Counted from the stretch's first letter, positions 37,750 to 47,900 are shown. The stretch is 64,000 nucleotides of DNA from Streptomyces zagrosensis (GCF_014203645.1 NZ_JACHJL010000012.1:186001-250000), one strand, 5' to 3'. Translations and numbers: made by a program. The notes: generated by a model not told the origin, from the sequence alone.

Positions 37750-37780
37750 GTAGGCGCTTAGAAGGCGCCTGCTCTATCCT
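37750..37780 (-). other. Second copy of tRNA-Arg(UCU) anticodon-arm sequence; candidate att site
   Basis: GCGCTTAGAAGGCGCCTGC on the plus strand is identical to the anticodon arm in the tRNA fragment at 13561-13622. On the minus strand the identity extends with two mismatches into the D-arm side (GGATAGAGCA here, the canonical tRNA sequence). Neither the acceptor stem nor the T-arm is present. Two copies 24.2 kb apart in the same orientation could mark the ends of an integrated element, but the sequence could also be the attP relic of a different one. Confidence 0.45.
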
Positions 37781-38027
37781 CACGTTTCCTGGTCGCCGAG
37801 GTGCGGGTATGGGTGGGTTTGGTCAGATTCGCCGACGGCAGACACATTGGGTCCCATACGGACTGGATTAACTCGGCGAAGGAAGCGAACCTAGAACGGC
37901 CTTGGGAAAGCAGAACCTGCTTCCTGTCCATCAGCCGGACCGCGACAGGCGCGTCACGGGCGCAACATAGCCGTCGATCGCCGGTTGGCCAAACCGGCCC
38001 TTCTCCAGATCATTGAATGACCAGGGG

Positions 38028-38687
38028 ATGCCGACGCTTCCCGATGTCTCGTGTGAGGAGTTATGTAGCTTGTCGAAGCTGGCAATAGGTGAATCGTCCT
38101 TGCTCTCTGCGGACCAAGTTCGCGCCCTTCTGGAGTGGATCCAGGAGCAATCTTCGGGGGCCGTTTTCCCTTTCCTTGCCTTCACGGCGGGCACCGCGCT
38201 TTCGCCGGGCGAAGCGGCTTCGGTTCGAGTGCAGGACGTGACGCTCCCGGAAGGGGAGCTCGGGGAGGTGTTGGTCCGTGCCGGCCAGGGCCGGAGGGTT
38301 CCTGTCTCCCCTGACATCGTGGGTGTGCTGAGGCGCTGGATCAACGAGGCGGGTTTGGAAGCTGAGGATCTACTGTTCCCGGCCGAGCGGGGTGGGCCGT
38401 TGGCGTCCTCCGAGTACAAGAGCGTTTGGAGTCAAGCTCGCCAAGCGGTGTTGAGCTCGGGCGAGGTGCGGGCGCACTTGGGGGAGCGGGTCTCCAGCCT
38501 GCGTGACTCCTGTCTAGACCGGTGGCTTGAGGCGGGCGTTCCTGCATGGGGTGTCGCCGAGTGGGGCGGCGTGAGTGCGAGCTGGATTGCGCTGCGGTAC
38601 CCGCACCGCTTCCGGCTGGAAGACATCGAACTCGACTGGGACCACCTGGAAGAGATCCTGCGTCTCCCGGACGTTCCCGAGCGGTAG
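38028..38687 (+). CDS. Tyrosine-recombinase-fold protein lacking key catalytic residues (~219 aa)
   Basis: The body aligns by pattern to the catalytic domain of tyrosine recombinases: FPFLAFTAGTALSPGEAASV, then DVTLPEGELGEVLVRAGQGR, LRRWINEAGLEAEDLLFP, RVSSLRDSCLDRWLEAGVPA and WGGVSASWIALRYPHRF. The canonical first Arg (TGLRxGE) is Ser here (TALSPGE), His of HxLRH is missing (SSLRDS), and LGH is replaced by WGG. Arg-II and a possible Tyr remain. There is no N-terminal binding domain. It is therefore probably not an active recombinase; a domesticated DNA-binding or regulatory role is possible. Start uncertain: TTG 38013, ATG 38028 or TTG 38070 (behind GAGGAG) are alternatives. Confidence 0.55.
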   Translation: MPTLPDVSCEELCSLSKLAIGESSLLSADQVRALLEWIQEQSSGAVFPFLAFTAGTALSPGEAASVRVQDVTLPEGELGEVLVRAGQGRRVPVSPDIVGVLRRWINEAGLEAEDLLFPAERGGPLASSEYKSVWSQARQAVLSSGEVRAHLGERVSSLRDSCLDRWLEAGVPAWGVAEWGGVSASWIALRYPHRFRLEDIELDWDHLEEILRLPDVPER

Positions 38688-38915
38688 TTTCCCATCCCGC
38701 GCTCCGACTCACGATCCGAGCGCGGAAGCACCGCATGCATCCCGAACGTCGGCGGCCCACGCCTCATGCGGCCGTGTCACCTGGCTCGGCCCCTCAGCGA
38801 TCTGGTCCCACTGCCCTGACAGGACCGGGGTTGACCTGCGCCATGGACCGCCGACAGCCCGGCTGAATCCATTCGCCGGCTTGGCCCTTCCCTCTCTGTG
38901 TCCGAGGACTCGCGC

Positions 38916-39122
38916 ATGCCTGCCCATTTGCTGTCCATCCCCGCTGTCGCCGCCGCCCTGGATGTCGACCGCCGCACCGTCTACCGCTTCATCGCCGCCG
39001 GAGACCTCCCCGTCGTCGATCTACGCACCGGGTCGGAGCGCTCCCGCGTCCGTGTCCCCGCTGCCGGGCTGGAGGAGTTCATCGCCAGGAGGCTGGTTGG
39101 TTCTCCGCGCCCCCGTCGGTGA
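38916..39122 (+). CDS. xis: Excisionase-like MerR-type HTH protein (68 aa)
   Basis: Compact winged-helix protein. The recognition core LSIPAVAAALDVDRRTVYRF is followed by IAAGDLPVVDL and VRVPAAGLEEFIARRL, the pattern of phage/AICE excisionases (L-xxx-A-xxLxVxxxTVYRxIxxGxLP). ATG 38916 with CGAGGAC upstream is preferred to the ATG 18 bp earlier. It precedes the integrase by 66 bp on the same strand, the usual xis-int arrangement. It should bend att DNA and steer the integrase to excision. Confidence 0.8.
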   Translation: MPAHLLSIPAVAAALDVDRRTVYRFIAAGDLPVVDLRTGSERSRVRVPAAGLEEFIARRLVGSPRPRR

Positions 39123-39188
39123 TCTCTCACCCCCAATCCAGCCCTCACCGCTTCCGAACAAAGGAGTAGTACCGCGTACCTGCGAAAA

Positions 39189-40277
39189 TTGAAGTCCGGC
39201 AAGTGGCAGGCGACCGTTCGCAACCGGGCCGGAGACCGGTTCAGCGAGTCCTTCCCCCTCAAGGCCCAGGCACGGGCCTGGGGTATCGAGCTGGAGACCC
39301 AGTTCGCCCGCGGAGGCATGCGCGACCCGCGGGCCGGCGAGATCACGTTCCGGGAGTGGCACGACCGGTGGTGGAACGCCCGCATCGTCGAACCCCACAC
39401 CCTCCGGGGCGACGGGTCCAGCATCAAAAACCACGTCATGCCCTACTGGGCGGACTGGGAAATGCGGGCCATCACCCGCATGGACGTCCAGAGCTGGATC
39501 CGCTCCCTGGTTGAGAAGGGCGCAGGCCCTGCCGCGATCAAGCGGGCCTACAACCTGACGTCGTCCATCATGCGCGCGGCGGTCGACGACGATGTGATCG
39601 CGGTGAGCCCGTGCCGCAATATCGATCTGCCACCCATCGCGGTCAAACCGCCGCAGTGGTTCACACCCGACCAGGCGCAGAGCATCCTCGACGGACTCGC
39701 CCCCGCCTGGCGGACGATGTGCCTGCTCGGCTTCTACACCGGACTGCGCTGGGGAGAGCTCTCCGGCCTGCACCGCCACCGCATCGACACCCGCCGCTCC
39801 CGCCTGTTCGTGGTGGAGGTCAACACCAAGAGCGGCATCAAGGAGTACCCCAAGAGCTCCAAGAGCCGCCGGGAAGTCCCGCTCCCGCCCCACGCCCTGG
39901 AGGCCCTCGAACGCCACATCCACCGACTCGATCGCGACGCAGTGGTCTTCACGACCATCACCAAGGGCCGCTCCGGACGCCTACTCGCCGACAGCAACTG
40001 GCGCCGGCAGACCTGGTGGCCCGCTGTCGAGGCCGCCTACCACTTCGGCGGCGACGGCGAGTTGCAACTCGTCCCGCACTACCCACCGCACTCCATGCGC
40101 CACACCTGCGCCTCGTGGCTGGTCCAAAGGGGAGTCTCGCTCTACGAGGTCCAACACCTCCTCGGCCACGAAAGCTTCCAAACCACCCAGCGCTACGCCC
40201 ACCTCCAGCCGGACGCCCACAAGGCCGTCCTCGGAGCATGGGAACGCATGGAAACCCCGCTCACCATCGCCGCATGA
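39189..40277 (+). CDS. int: Site-specific tyrosine recombinase, AICE/phage-type integrase (362 aa)
   Basis: Complete integrase with an N-terminal arm-binding and core-binding region (ITFREWHDRWWNAR, DVQSWIRSLVEKGAGPAAIK) and a C-terminal catalytic domain. Catalytic residues are Arg in YTGLRWGELSGL, Lys in KSSKSRREVPLPP, His-x-x-Arg in PPHSMRHTCASWL, Gly-His in HLLGHESFQTTQ and Tyr in RYAHLQPD. Length fits AICE integrases. The start is uncertain: AAAGGAG at 39161 has no ATG/GTG at proper spacing in this frame, and TTG 39189 is the first usual codon. A clean terminator follows. The attachment site used was not identified with certainty. Confidence 0.92.
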   Translation: MKSGKWQATVRNRAGDRFSESFPLKAQARAWGIELETQFARGGMRDPRAGEITFREWHDRWWNARIVEPHTLRGDGSSIKNHVMPYWADWEMRAITRMDVQSWIRSLVEKGAGPAAIKRAYNLTSSIMRAAVDDDVIAVSPCRNIDLPPIAVKPPQWFTPDQAQSILDGLAPAWRTMCLLGFYTGLRWGELSGLHRHRIDTRRSRLFVVEVNTKSGIKEYPKSSKSRREVPLPPHALEALERHIHRLDRDAVVFTTITKGRSGRLLADSNWRRQTWWPAVEAAYHFGGDGELQLVPHYPPHSMRHTCASWLVQRGVSLYEVQHLLGHESFQTTQRYAHLQPDAHKAVLGAWERMETPLTIAA

Positions 40278-40283
40278 ACGCTT

Positions 40284-40314
40284 CTTTGCCCTGTCCTGAA
40301 CGGAAGGGGCAAAG
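40284..40314 (+). terminator. Hairpin terminator after integrase
   Basis: Stem CTTTGCCC / GGGCAAAG with a 15-nt loop, 6 bp after the integrase stop codon. Confidence 0.65.
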
Positions 40315-40789
40315 GTGTCTCGCGGCCGAGCAACCCGAGAAGCTTGTGTATCAGCTCCGGGCGGGCCGACCGGGGGTCGCTGTCCCGCCTTCACTGGGCC
40401 CTCCTCCATCGCCCTGGTCCGGGTCGGTGCCAAGCTCAAGAACTGCCAGGTCGTGCAGAGAGGAAGACGCGGCCCGATGCCGGGGCCCGGAGTGGCGTAG
40501 CGACGGGCAAGTCGACGAACTCGCCGAGGCGGCGCTATAGGGCCCTGGCTTCGTCCGGACCAGCCATCCGGGCGGGTGGTGTGGGCGCGTGGGTGCTCGC
40601 GACCGGGCGTACGTGAGCTACGGTATGTCGTGCCTGGCCTCTGACGCGGCCAGTTCTGGATGCTGACCCGACCTTCAAGCATCGGCAGAGAACCCACGTC
40701 CGTCGTTCAAATCCTGTTCGTCGCGTTCTATTTCTGTGTTGAAATGCGGCTTCGCCGCCAAGGTCGGGGGCGGCTCGGAGGACCGCATC
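40315..40789. other. No gene; possible att region
   Basis: About 475 bases with no supported frame. A stretch near 40705 (GTTCAAATCCTG) resembles the T-loop sequence of tRNA genes and could be part of an attachment core, but no tRNA fold can be built around it. The promoter and ribosome-binding site (GGAG at 40777-40780) of the next gene are at the right end. Confidence 0.4.
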
Positions 40790-42646
40790 ATGTTCGACAT
40801 CGATCAGATCAGCAACGCGGCCGCGGAGTTCACCGGCGAGTCCCTGGTGGATGCGCGTCGACGGCTAGGCAACCGCAGCCGGTACGACCACTTGATCCCT
40901 GACGCCGACTGGTCGGGCCAGGCGCTGCTGGAGTCCACACTGCTGTCCGCACTGGGCGCGACGACCGGCGGCGACCGTCCGTTCGGGATCCGCGAAGCCA
41001 AAATCACTGACCATGGCCTGGACCTACGTGTCGAGCGGGCAGAAGACGTGCGGGTCCTGCTCGGGCTTCTGCCGCTGCGTACGAAGCGGGGGCCGTGGCG
41101 GGGCGTGCGCGAACTGACCGCTCAGCCGGTGCGCACCCGACTGCGGTTCGGGCTCCGCGAGTGGGTGTACAACCCGGAGGGGTACGGTCGTAGCCCGGCA
41201 CCTGGGGTGCGAGTCGCCGGACCGCACGGAGTGGACCTGGAGGTTCTGCTCGCTGCCCATAGGAAGCAGACCGAGTCGGCGGGACACGCCGTGCGCTGGG
41301 ATCCGCTGGACACTGAACCCCGGCCCAAGCGGCAGGAACCTGTCGCACGAAGCCTGGTGCGGCAACTCGGCGCGTCCTCCGCCATGGGGAGCCGCCTGCT
41401 CCGGCGTCCGCGCCTGTGGGACCGCCTAGCCGGCTATGCCGGGGTACACCTGAGCACCCACATCACTGACTACGGGCTCGACTGGATCCTCGAACGCCAG
41501 GTCGCCGGGCCGCACCTCGACCACGAACGCCTTCTTGCCGTACTCACCGACCCGGTGGTCGGCTACGGCTTCGCGGCGCTCGACCACGTATGCAGCACCG
41601 AGGAGTGCACGATCCGAGCGGCCCACCCGGGACGCTGGAACAGCCGGGGTGTGCTCACCGTGCGCAGCCGCCAGGCGCCGATCACCGCGGAGCCGCCGCG
41701 CCCCAGCCTGCCGCTCACAATGCTGGGTGAACGCCGCCGCGTCAGCCGCCCATGCGTACAGCGGCAGTCAGGGCCGGTCGAGACCGACCGCTCCGGTCCA
41801 GTCCTGCAGTTGTTGGGCGACGGCGGCCGGGACCAACTCGTATGGGTGGCCGAACGGATCGCGGCGGCCTGGGCGGCCGAGGGCCTGGTTACCGCCGTGG
41901 TCGCAGCCCGGGCCCACGAAAGATTCGTCTTCCGGGATCCGAGTCGGCCGGACTGGGCTACCGCGTCAAGCCCCACAGCGGAGGCCGGGTGGCAGAGGCT
42001 GCGCGTTGTTTCCCCGCCCGGGCAACTGTGGCTGCGGGAGCCCGCACGGTCCGCGGGACCGGTCGCCTCCGCCGTGGCGGAAGCACGTCGCTTTGCCGAC
42101 CGGGTCGTGCTGGTCTCCCGGGACTCGGACTATGTCCTGGAGGAAGCGGAGTATGCCCAACTCGCCGATGTCCGCCTCCTGGTACGAGGGGCCAGCCGTT
42201 ACCAGCGGCACCTCGATCTTCCTCCTTCCTCATGCGGGGCCGCTGGTGCCGTGGCGCTCACCCTGGCCGAGTCCGCCATCGCCTGGCGCCAGAAGAACTG
42301 GTCATACGAGACAACGCGTCTCCCCGTGACCGGTCTGCTCCTCCTACCCCGGGCTGATGAGGACGAGGCTCCCGACGAGTTCGATCACGCGGTGGAGGAG
42401 CAACTCGCCCGCTACGGCACCCCGGTCCTCGGACGGTTCCCGGATCACGGCCCGATCGTTCGCGGCATGAGTCACAGCACGCACCCTCCGACCGTCCTGG
42501 ATCCGGAATCGGCTCCGTCAGCGCACGCCCGCATGATGAAAGCCGCCGCTGATCTCGCGCGGCGCCTATGGCCCGAACTGCTCGCTGGCACCAGGGCGAC
42601 GCCGCCGGACGAGGTGGCAACGGCACCGGTGACACCGACGCCGTAA
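40790..42646 (+). CDS. Large hypothetical protein (618 aa)
   Basis: Not recognised. ATG 40790 with GGAG 9 bp upstream. The N-terminal ~290 residues are mixed alpha/beta (AAEFTGESLVDARRRLGNRS, GLDWILERQVAGPHLDHERL). Residues around 350-500 look like an NTPase-type Rossmann fold with strands ending at typical loop positions (VLQLLGDGGRDQLVWVAERI, ADRVVLVSRDSDYVLEEAEY) but without a recognisable Walker A, resembling a degenerate ParA-like domain. The C-terminal part has LPVTGLLLLPRADED and a Pro/Ala-rich tail. Codon bias is strong, so it is a real gene. It stands alone between the integrase and a convergent small membrane protein. No function assigned. Confidence 0.7.
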   Translation: MFDIDQISNAAAEFTGESLVDARRRLGNRSRYDHLIPDADWSGQALLESTLLSALGATTGGDRPFGIREAKITDHGLDLRVERAEDVRVLLGLLPLRTKRGPWRGVRELTAQPVRTRLRFGLREWVYNPEGYGRSPAPGVRVAGPHGVDLEVLLAAHRKQTESAGHAVRWDPLDTEPRPKRQEPVARSLVRQLGASSAMGSRLLRRPRLWDRLAGYAGVHLSTHITDYGLDWILERQVAGPHLDHERLLAVLTDPVVGYGFAALDHVCSTEECTIRAAHPGRWNSRGVLTVRSRQAPITAEPPRPSLPLTMLGERRRVSRPCVQRQSGPVETDRSGPVLQLLGDGGRDQLVWVAERIAAAWAAEGLVTAVVAARAHERFVFRDPSRPDWATASSPTAEAGWQRLRVVSPPGQLWLREPARSAGPVASAVAEARRFADRVVLVSRDSDYVLEEAEYAQLADVRLLVRGASRYQRHLDLPPSSCGAAGAVALTLAESAIAWRQKNWSYETTRLPVTGLLLLPRADEDEAPDEFDHAVEEQLARYGTPVLGRFPDHGPIVRGMSHSTHPPTVLDPESAPSAHARMMKAAADLARRLWPELLAGTRATPPDEVATAPVTPTP

Positions 42647-42739
42647 GCCGCAGAAGCTGCAATCAAGTGAACCCCGGCCTGTAGGCGCCACTTGGGATAC
42701 CTGCCGCACGTTGGCACGCACAGCTACATGGAGAGGAGC

Positions 42740-42847
42740 ATGCTGTGCCGGCGTGGCAGGACGATCCCGGAGCCAAGCAGTGGCGGCAAGCCGAGGACGC
42801 GAAGGACCAACTTCGCCGAGGACGTGCTGTTCGACCCAACGGACTAG
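42740..42847 (+). CDS. Possible small peptide (35 aa)
   Basis: A short frame behind GAGAGGAG: MLCRRGRTIPEPSSGG, then KPRTRRTNFAEDVLFDPTD. The ribosome-binding site is good, but the product is basic, short and unrecognised, and an overlapping GTG frame at 42745 is also open. Offered with low confidence. Confidence 0.22.
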   Translation: MLCRRGRTIPEPSSGGKPRTRRTNFAEDVLFDPTD

Positions 42848-42899
42848 TCACCCGCCGACCGACCCGCAGTGGGTCCACTCCAGAGGACCAGCCTCAGTC

Positions 42900-43406
42900 C
42901 TACTGGGATTCCTCGGAACCGTCTTCGCTCGCTCCAGCGATCTTGCCGCCGACGAATACCACGCCCAGCCCGAGGGCGGCTGCACCGGCGGCTGCCACCA
43001 CCTTCATCCCTACCCCCAGGAACTGCTTGCTCTCGCTGTCCTTCTCGCCTACCCGCTGTACGTTTTGGTCGAGGCGCTCATGGAGGGCCTCCCGTTGCGC
43101 CCAGCTGAGGTCGTCCCGACCGAGGTCGGCCTGCAGAGCGTCCCGCTGGTCCTGCGAAGCCTTGTAGAAGTGGTTCTGGCTGTTCTCGTTGGCTACAAGA
43201 GTGGACTTGTGGGCCTCTGTGACCGCATCGATGTCGGCCTTGCCCAGGTCCTTGAAGGCGGGGAACTGCTCGATGAGCTTGAGCCGCACCTCGGTGGCCA
43301 TCTCGGGCATCGCTGCCGCGAACTTGAGCACCTTGTCCTTGGACAGGTTCCGCCAGTTCGGGATACCCAACTTCCGCTTGACCGCAGCTTCGTCCAAGTA
43401 GCCCAT
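42900..43406 (-). CDS. Small tail-anchored membrane protein (168 aa)
   Basis: Unrecognised. ATG 43406 with GGAG 8 bp upstream is chosen over an ATG 87 bp earlier that adds unrelated residues. The cytoplasmic part is helical and strongly charged (LSKDKVLKFAAAMPEMATEV, FKDLGKADIDAVTEAHKSTL, DQRDALQADLGRDDLSWAQR), likely forming a helical bundle or coiled coil. It ends in one hydrophobic helix (GMKVVAAAGAAALGLGVVFV) and a short acidic tail (GASEDGSEESQ). This is a C-terminal anchor with the bulk inside the cell. Convergent with the 618-aa gene. Function unknown. Confidence 0.72.
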   Translation of the reverse strand: MGYLDEAAVKRKLGIPNWRNLSKDKVLKFAAAMPEMATEVRLKLIEQFPAFKDLGKADIDAVTEAHKSTLVANENSQNHFYKASQDQRDALQADLGRDDLSWAQREALHERLDQNVQRVGEKDSESKQFLGVGMKVVAAAGAAALGLGVVFVGGKIAGASEDGSEESQ

Positions 43407-43589
43407 TCCCTGACTCCGTTCGTCGTCCCGTGAGGCATCCTGGATAGTAGCGGTGCACACCGACAAGCCCCTCTTCCTCGGCCTGCTCGCCATGACACTG
43501 TGAGCCGTATTCGGGGGTCAGGTGCCACCCACTGCGCGCCCGTCAACGGCACGACCCGACCGACGGTCGCATGGTCGGGACGGCACGAC

Positions 43590-44189
43590 CGTAGAAAACA
43601 GCTCATCTCCGAAGGCCGGTCAAGGTGGAGTACCGGGGCCGGCCCCAGGTCGAATCCGCAGATCTCCATCCCGGCGAACGAGGCATGGTCCCGGTCCAAA
43701 TGAAGCCGCACGCGAGGCTCCTCGTAGACGAGAATGATCTAGGCAGCGCCCGTTGCACGGCCAGCTCCCCCTTGCCCGTCCACGGGACGGCGACGCCTCG
43801 CACCCCCGTCGCCCGGATGGTCTTGAGCCCCACAGCATGTTCGAGTCCAGATGATCAAAGTAGGTGGCGTCGTCCCCGGGCGGCATGCAACAGGCGGGAC
43901 GAGCCTCCCAGGCCCGGAGCGGCCTCGTCAGCGATTCTCGATCACACACTGCCCCTGTGACGGCGGGACTCTCGTACTCACTGGGCGCACCGACGTGAAT
44001 CCACCGGCGTGAGACTCCGTACCGGTGGAGGGCTTCGTACGCCGGGGAGCCATGATGCGCCAGAGTTTCGGTGCCGAACCGACGTAGGGCCGTGACGCTC
44101 ATTTGACGCTCTGGGCGCCCGGCGGCTCTCATCCGGGCCCCAAAAGCATCTCTGACCTGCTGCTTTCCTGCTTGCGTCCAGGCCGACAT
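43590..44189 (-). pseudogene. Possible decayed gene
   Basis: Coding-like minus-strand blocks in shifting frames: WTQAGKQQVRDAFGARMRAA, TETLAHHGSPAYEALHRYGV, AVCDRESLTRPLRAWE and DATYFDHL. Then, in other frames, VRGVAVPWTGKGELAVQRAL and VRLHLDRDHASFAGMEICGF. They may be consecutive parts of one protein broken by at least two frameshifts. No family was recognised, and random GC-rich frames could mimic part of this. Confidence 0.3.
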
Positions 44190-44449
44190 CTTTCCGATGA
44201 CGCAGCATGTGGAGTGCGTGGCGGTGCTGGAGCCGGTGAAGAAGAGCGCCTGACCTGCGGGTTCGGGTGGTGTGCGTGATGTGCGGTGTGGGCGTTACGG
44301 GCGATGTAATGACGCTCTACGAGGTATCTCGGCGCTCGTTCTGATGAACCGTCAGGTGCATCGCGCAGCTGGTCAGGCGATCTCTTGGCTGTGCAGGTGT
44401 AGCAAGTTACCGGAGCATTTCTTGGTGCCGAGCGGTCCTCTCAGCCACA

Positions 44450-44700
44450 TGCCGGTGGTGCCAAGGCGAGGAAGCACTTGGCCGTGCGCTCGTAGCGGCG
44501 GTGTAGGCGTCGGTATCCAGCTAGCCAGGACACTGTCCTCTGGACAACCCAGCGATGGCGGCTCAGTCGCTGTGAGGAGTCGATGCCATTGCGGGCGATG
44601 CGGTGGTGGACGCCCCGCCTGCCTAGCCATCGGCGCAGGTGGTCGTACTCGTATCCTTGTCGGCGTGGAGCTTGGATGGTCTGCGATGACGCGGGTCGCG
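44450..44700 (-). pseudogene. IS5-family transposase C-terminal fragment
   Basis: Reading the minus strand gives HADKG(frameshift)YEYDHLRRWLGRRGVHHRIA, then NGIDSSQRLSRHRWVVQRTV and SWLAGYRRLHRRYERTAKCF, the end of an IS5-type transposase with its last catalytic Glu replaced by Gln (VVQRT for VVERT). One base is missing at DKG/YEY, and everything upstream is gone. It is a relic independent of the one at 120-545. Confidence 0.75.
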
Positions 44701-44987
44701 AGTCCCCTCGCTCGGAACACCTCCGCTCGCGCGGAGAGGACTTCGAACCGGTACCTGTACGACGCCTAGAAGACTACTGAGAGTCTCAGAGGGAGAGCTG
44801 TCAGGTGCTGACTCGCGCTGCGCTGTGCTGGGCATTCTCACGAGGCGTTCGTTCTAATCACGGCATGCGGCCGGCCCCGACTACGATGACTGGCCGGGCG
44901 GAGTGAGGGCGCGAGCTGTGCTCTGGCCTCCCACTGTCCGGTGATCTTCATGTCGAAACCCGACGCCCCAGCTCCGGAGGTTTCCCG
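44701..44987 (+). promoter_or_regulatory. Upstream region of the BREX operon
   Basis: About 290 bp with no gene, immediately before pglW. It must contain the operon promoter; GGAGG at about 44975 is the pglW ribosome-binding site. No confident promoter hexamers were seen. Confidence 0.45.
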
Positions 44988-47900
44988 GTGACGTCAGCTC
45001 CGCGGCCGTCCGCGCCCCGTCCCGGCCCACCGACGCGGCGTGAGCGCTGGTTCCAGCCGCGCAAGTCCAGCTACGAGTGGGAGCAGGAAGGGCTGGACCA
45101 TGTGCGGCGGCTGCTGCCGGACGCCGAGCCGTACCGAGCGTGGGCGACTTTTCAGTTCACCGCTGCCTCCGGACGGGTCAACGAATGCGACCTGCTCATC
45201 GCGGCGCCGGGCGGCGTCTACCTGGTGGAGCTGAAGGGGCATCCGGGGCGGATCGTCAATCACGGGGACACCTGGCAGTTTCACGCGGACCGGGTGCGGA
45301 CCCTGAAGAACCCCCTGCATCTGACCGACATGAAGGCCAAGGAACTCAAGGGGCAGCTGGAACGTGCCGCTCGGGCACGGAAGATCGACCCTCGGCGTAT
45401 TCCCTTCATCAGACCGGCCGTCTTCCTCCACGATGCCAATCTCGTCAGCGAACTGGACGAAGTGCAGCGCACCGGCGTCTACGGCCGCAACGATGGCGCA
45501 AGTGGTCTGCCAAAGGTCTGGGACGACCTCCTCGGGCTGCCGCCGGAGCGGGAAAGCTGGCGCGTTACCCCGAACACGGCTCAGTTGTTCGAAGAGCTGA
45601 TGAAGCACATCGGCATCAGCCACTCGACCGCACATCTGCGGTTCGGCGACGGCTGGAAGCTCGAACCGCGTCTTCTGGACGCGGGCCCCGGCTGGGAGGA
45701 CCGGCTGGCGGTACGAGTCGATGGGCTGGTGCAGGAGAACGGCCGGGTCCGTATCTACCTGGCTGGGCAAGCCGCCTCGGAGCAGCAGCGCGAGAAGGTG
45801 GACCGTGCGGCCCGCCGCGAGTACCAGGTGCTGCAGGGCATCAATCACCGGGGCATTGTGCAGGCGACGCAGATCCGGGAGCACCAGGGCGGGCCGGCCA
45901 TCCTCTTCCGGCACCGGGAGACGGACCTGCGGCTCGACGCGTACCTGGACGCGTACGGGGGGCGTCTGACTCCCGTGGTCAGGTTGGACCTCGTGCGTCA
46001 GCTGGCAGAGGCCGTGCGATACGCCCACAACCGTTCTCTCTACCACCGGGCATTGTCTGCCCGCTCCGTGTACGTGTCGGCACGTGAGGACGGCACCGAT
46101 CCCGTCTTGCACATTGCGGATTGGCAGACCGCCGCCCGCGACTTCGAGACCACGATGCACCGGTCACTCGGTGATACCCCGTTGGACTCGGGTCTGATCG
46201 CGGACGTTGCCCAGGTGTACCTGGCTCCCGAGACCGATCAGGAATTCGCCGATCCGGTCGATCTTGACGTCTTCGGCGTAGGCAGTCTGGCCTATCTTCT
46301 GCTGACCGGACGCCCTCCTGCCGATCGCCGTAGTGCGCTGGTGGACCGGCTGACGACTGACGGCGGTCTCCATCCGTACGCCGTGGCCGACGGCCTCTCC
46401 ACCGCACTGGACTCGATGGTGTTCCGGGCGACCGCCGCCGACGTGCAGCACCGGTTGGCGTCCGTGGACGTTTTCCTGAGCCTGCTCGACGCCGCGGAGG
46501 CCGAGGCCACCCCGCTGGACCGTCCGGGGACCGTTGTCACCGATCCGCTCTCGGTACAGCCGGGCCAGCCGCTGGACGACACCTGGACCGTGACACGTGT
46601 CCTCGGCACCGGAGCCACCGCCCGTGCAGTGTTGGTCCGCCGTACGGTGACCGCCGAGGCCCCTGCGGGTGATCAGGACTCCCCCCGGGTTTTCAAGATC
46701 GCTCTGGATCAGGAGAAGGACGCACGCCTGTACGCCGAGGCCAAGGCGCTCCAGGAGGTGGGTGGCGGGCGCATCGTGAAGTTGCTCGCCCCGCCGCGGG
46801 AGATCGGCCCGCGGACCGTGCTGGAGATCGAGTTCGCGGGCGGGTTCCGCGCCGCTGCGGACCGGGAAGCGGTGAGTCTGGGGTCACGGCTGCGGGGCGA
46901 GGGGCGGCTGAGTTACTACCAGTTGGAGCGGTTCGGCAACGACCTCTTCGACGCCCTCGACAGTCTGGCCGCGCGCGGGGTCCGTCATCGCGATATCAAA
47001 CCGGACAACCTCGGTCTATTCAAGCGCAACGACGGCTCGTGGCAGTTGATGCTGTTCGACTTCTCGCTGGCCGACGCCCCCGATCAGGATTTGCACGCCG
47101 GTACCCGCGGCTACCTCGATCCGTTCCTCGGTGGCGGCAGCCGGGCCAGGTACGACGATCACGCCGAGTGGTACGCCGCTGCCGTAACCCTGCACGAGAT
47201 GGCCTCGGGAGTGCGTCCGACCTGGGGGGACGGGCAGAGCTCTCCGCTGACCGTGCCCACCGCCGATCTCTACGTCGCCCGTGAGCTGTTCGAACCAGCC
47301 CTCAGCGAGGGCCTCACCCGGTTCTTCGAACGGGCTCTGCACCGTGATGTGGAGCAGCGGTTCGACAGCCTGCGCGATGTGCAGGAGGGCTGGCGTCAGG
47401 TCTTCCGCCAGGCGGACTCGACGCCGCCTGCGACCACGCCCGCCACCCTTGGCGCCCAGGGCGAGGATGTCGAGGACATCCGCGAACAGGCCGCGGCTGC
47501 GGCCACCTTGAAGACCCCCCTGGACGCGGCGGGTCTCTCGCCACGCGCGGTGTCCGTGGCAGCCTCACTCGGTGCCGCCACCGTGGGCTCTCTGCTCGAT
47601 ATCGCGCCGCACACCATTTCCCGTGCGCGTGGGGCGGGCAATGTGATCCGCAAGGAACTCAACCGACGCCACCGGCAGTGGACCCAGGACTTGCGGAGGC
47701 GACCGACGACCACGGCACCCGTGCCGTTGCCCCCGGACTCCCCAGAGGAGACCCTGGAGTCCGTTGACACTCTGGCGTCCCGTCTGACCCCTCAGGAAAC
47801 CGGCCGTCGGGCGAAGAAACCCCGCCCCGACGTCGTGTCGGCCACCCTCCAGTTGCCCGGGTCCGTGCAACTGGAGATCTGGCCCGCGCAGTCCGCCGTC

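Noticed and set aside
40690..40740. Possible tRNA T-arm (GTTCAAATCC) after the integrase
   Set aside because: No D-arm, anticodon arm or acceptor stem can be built around it; kept only as a weak att hint.
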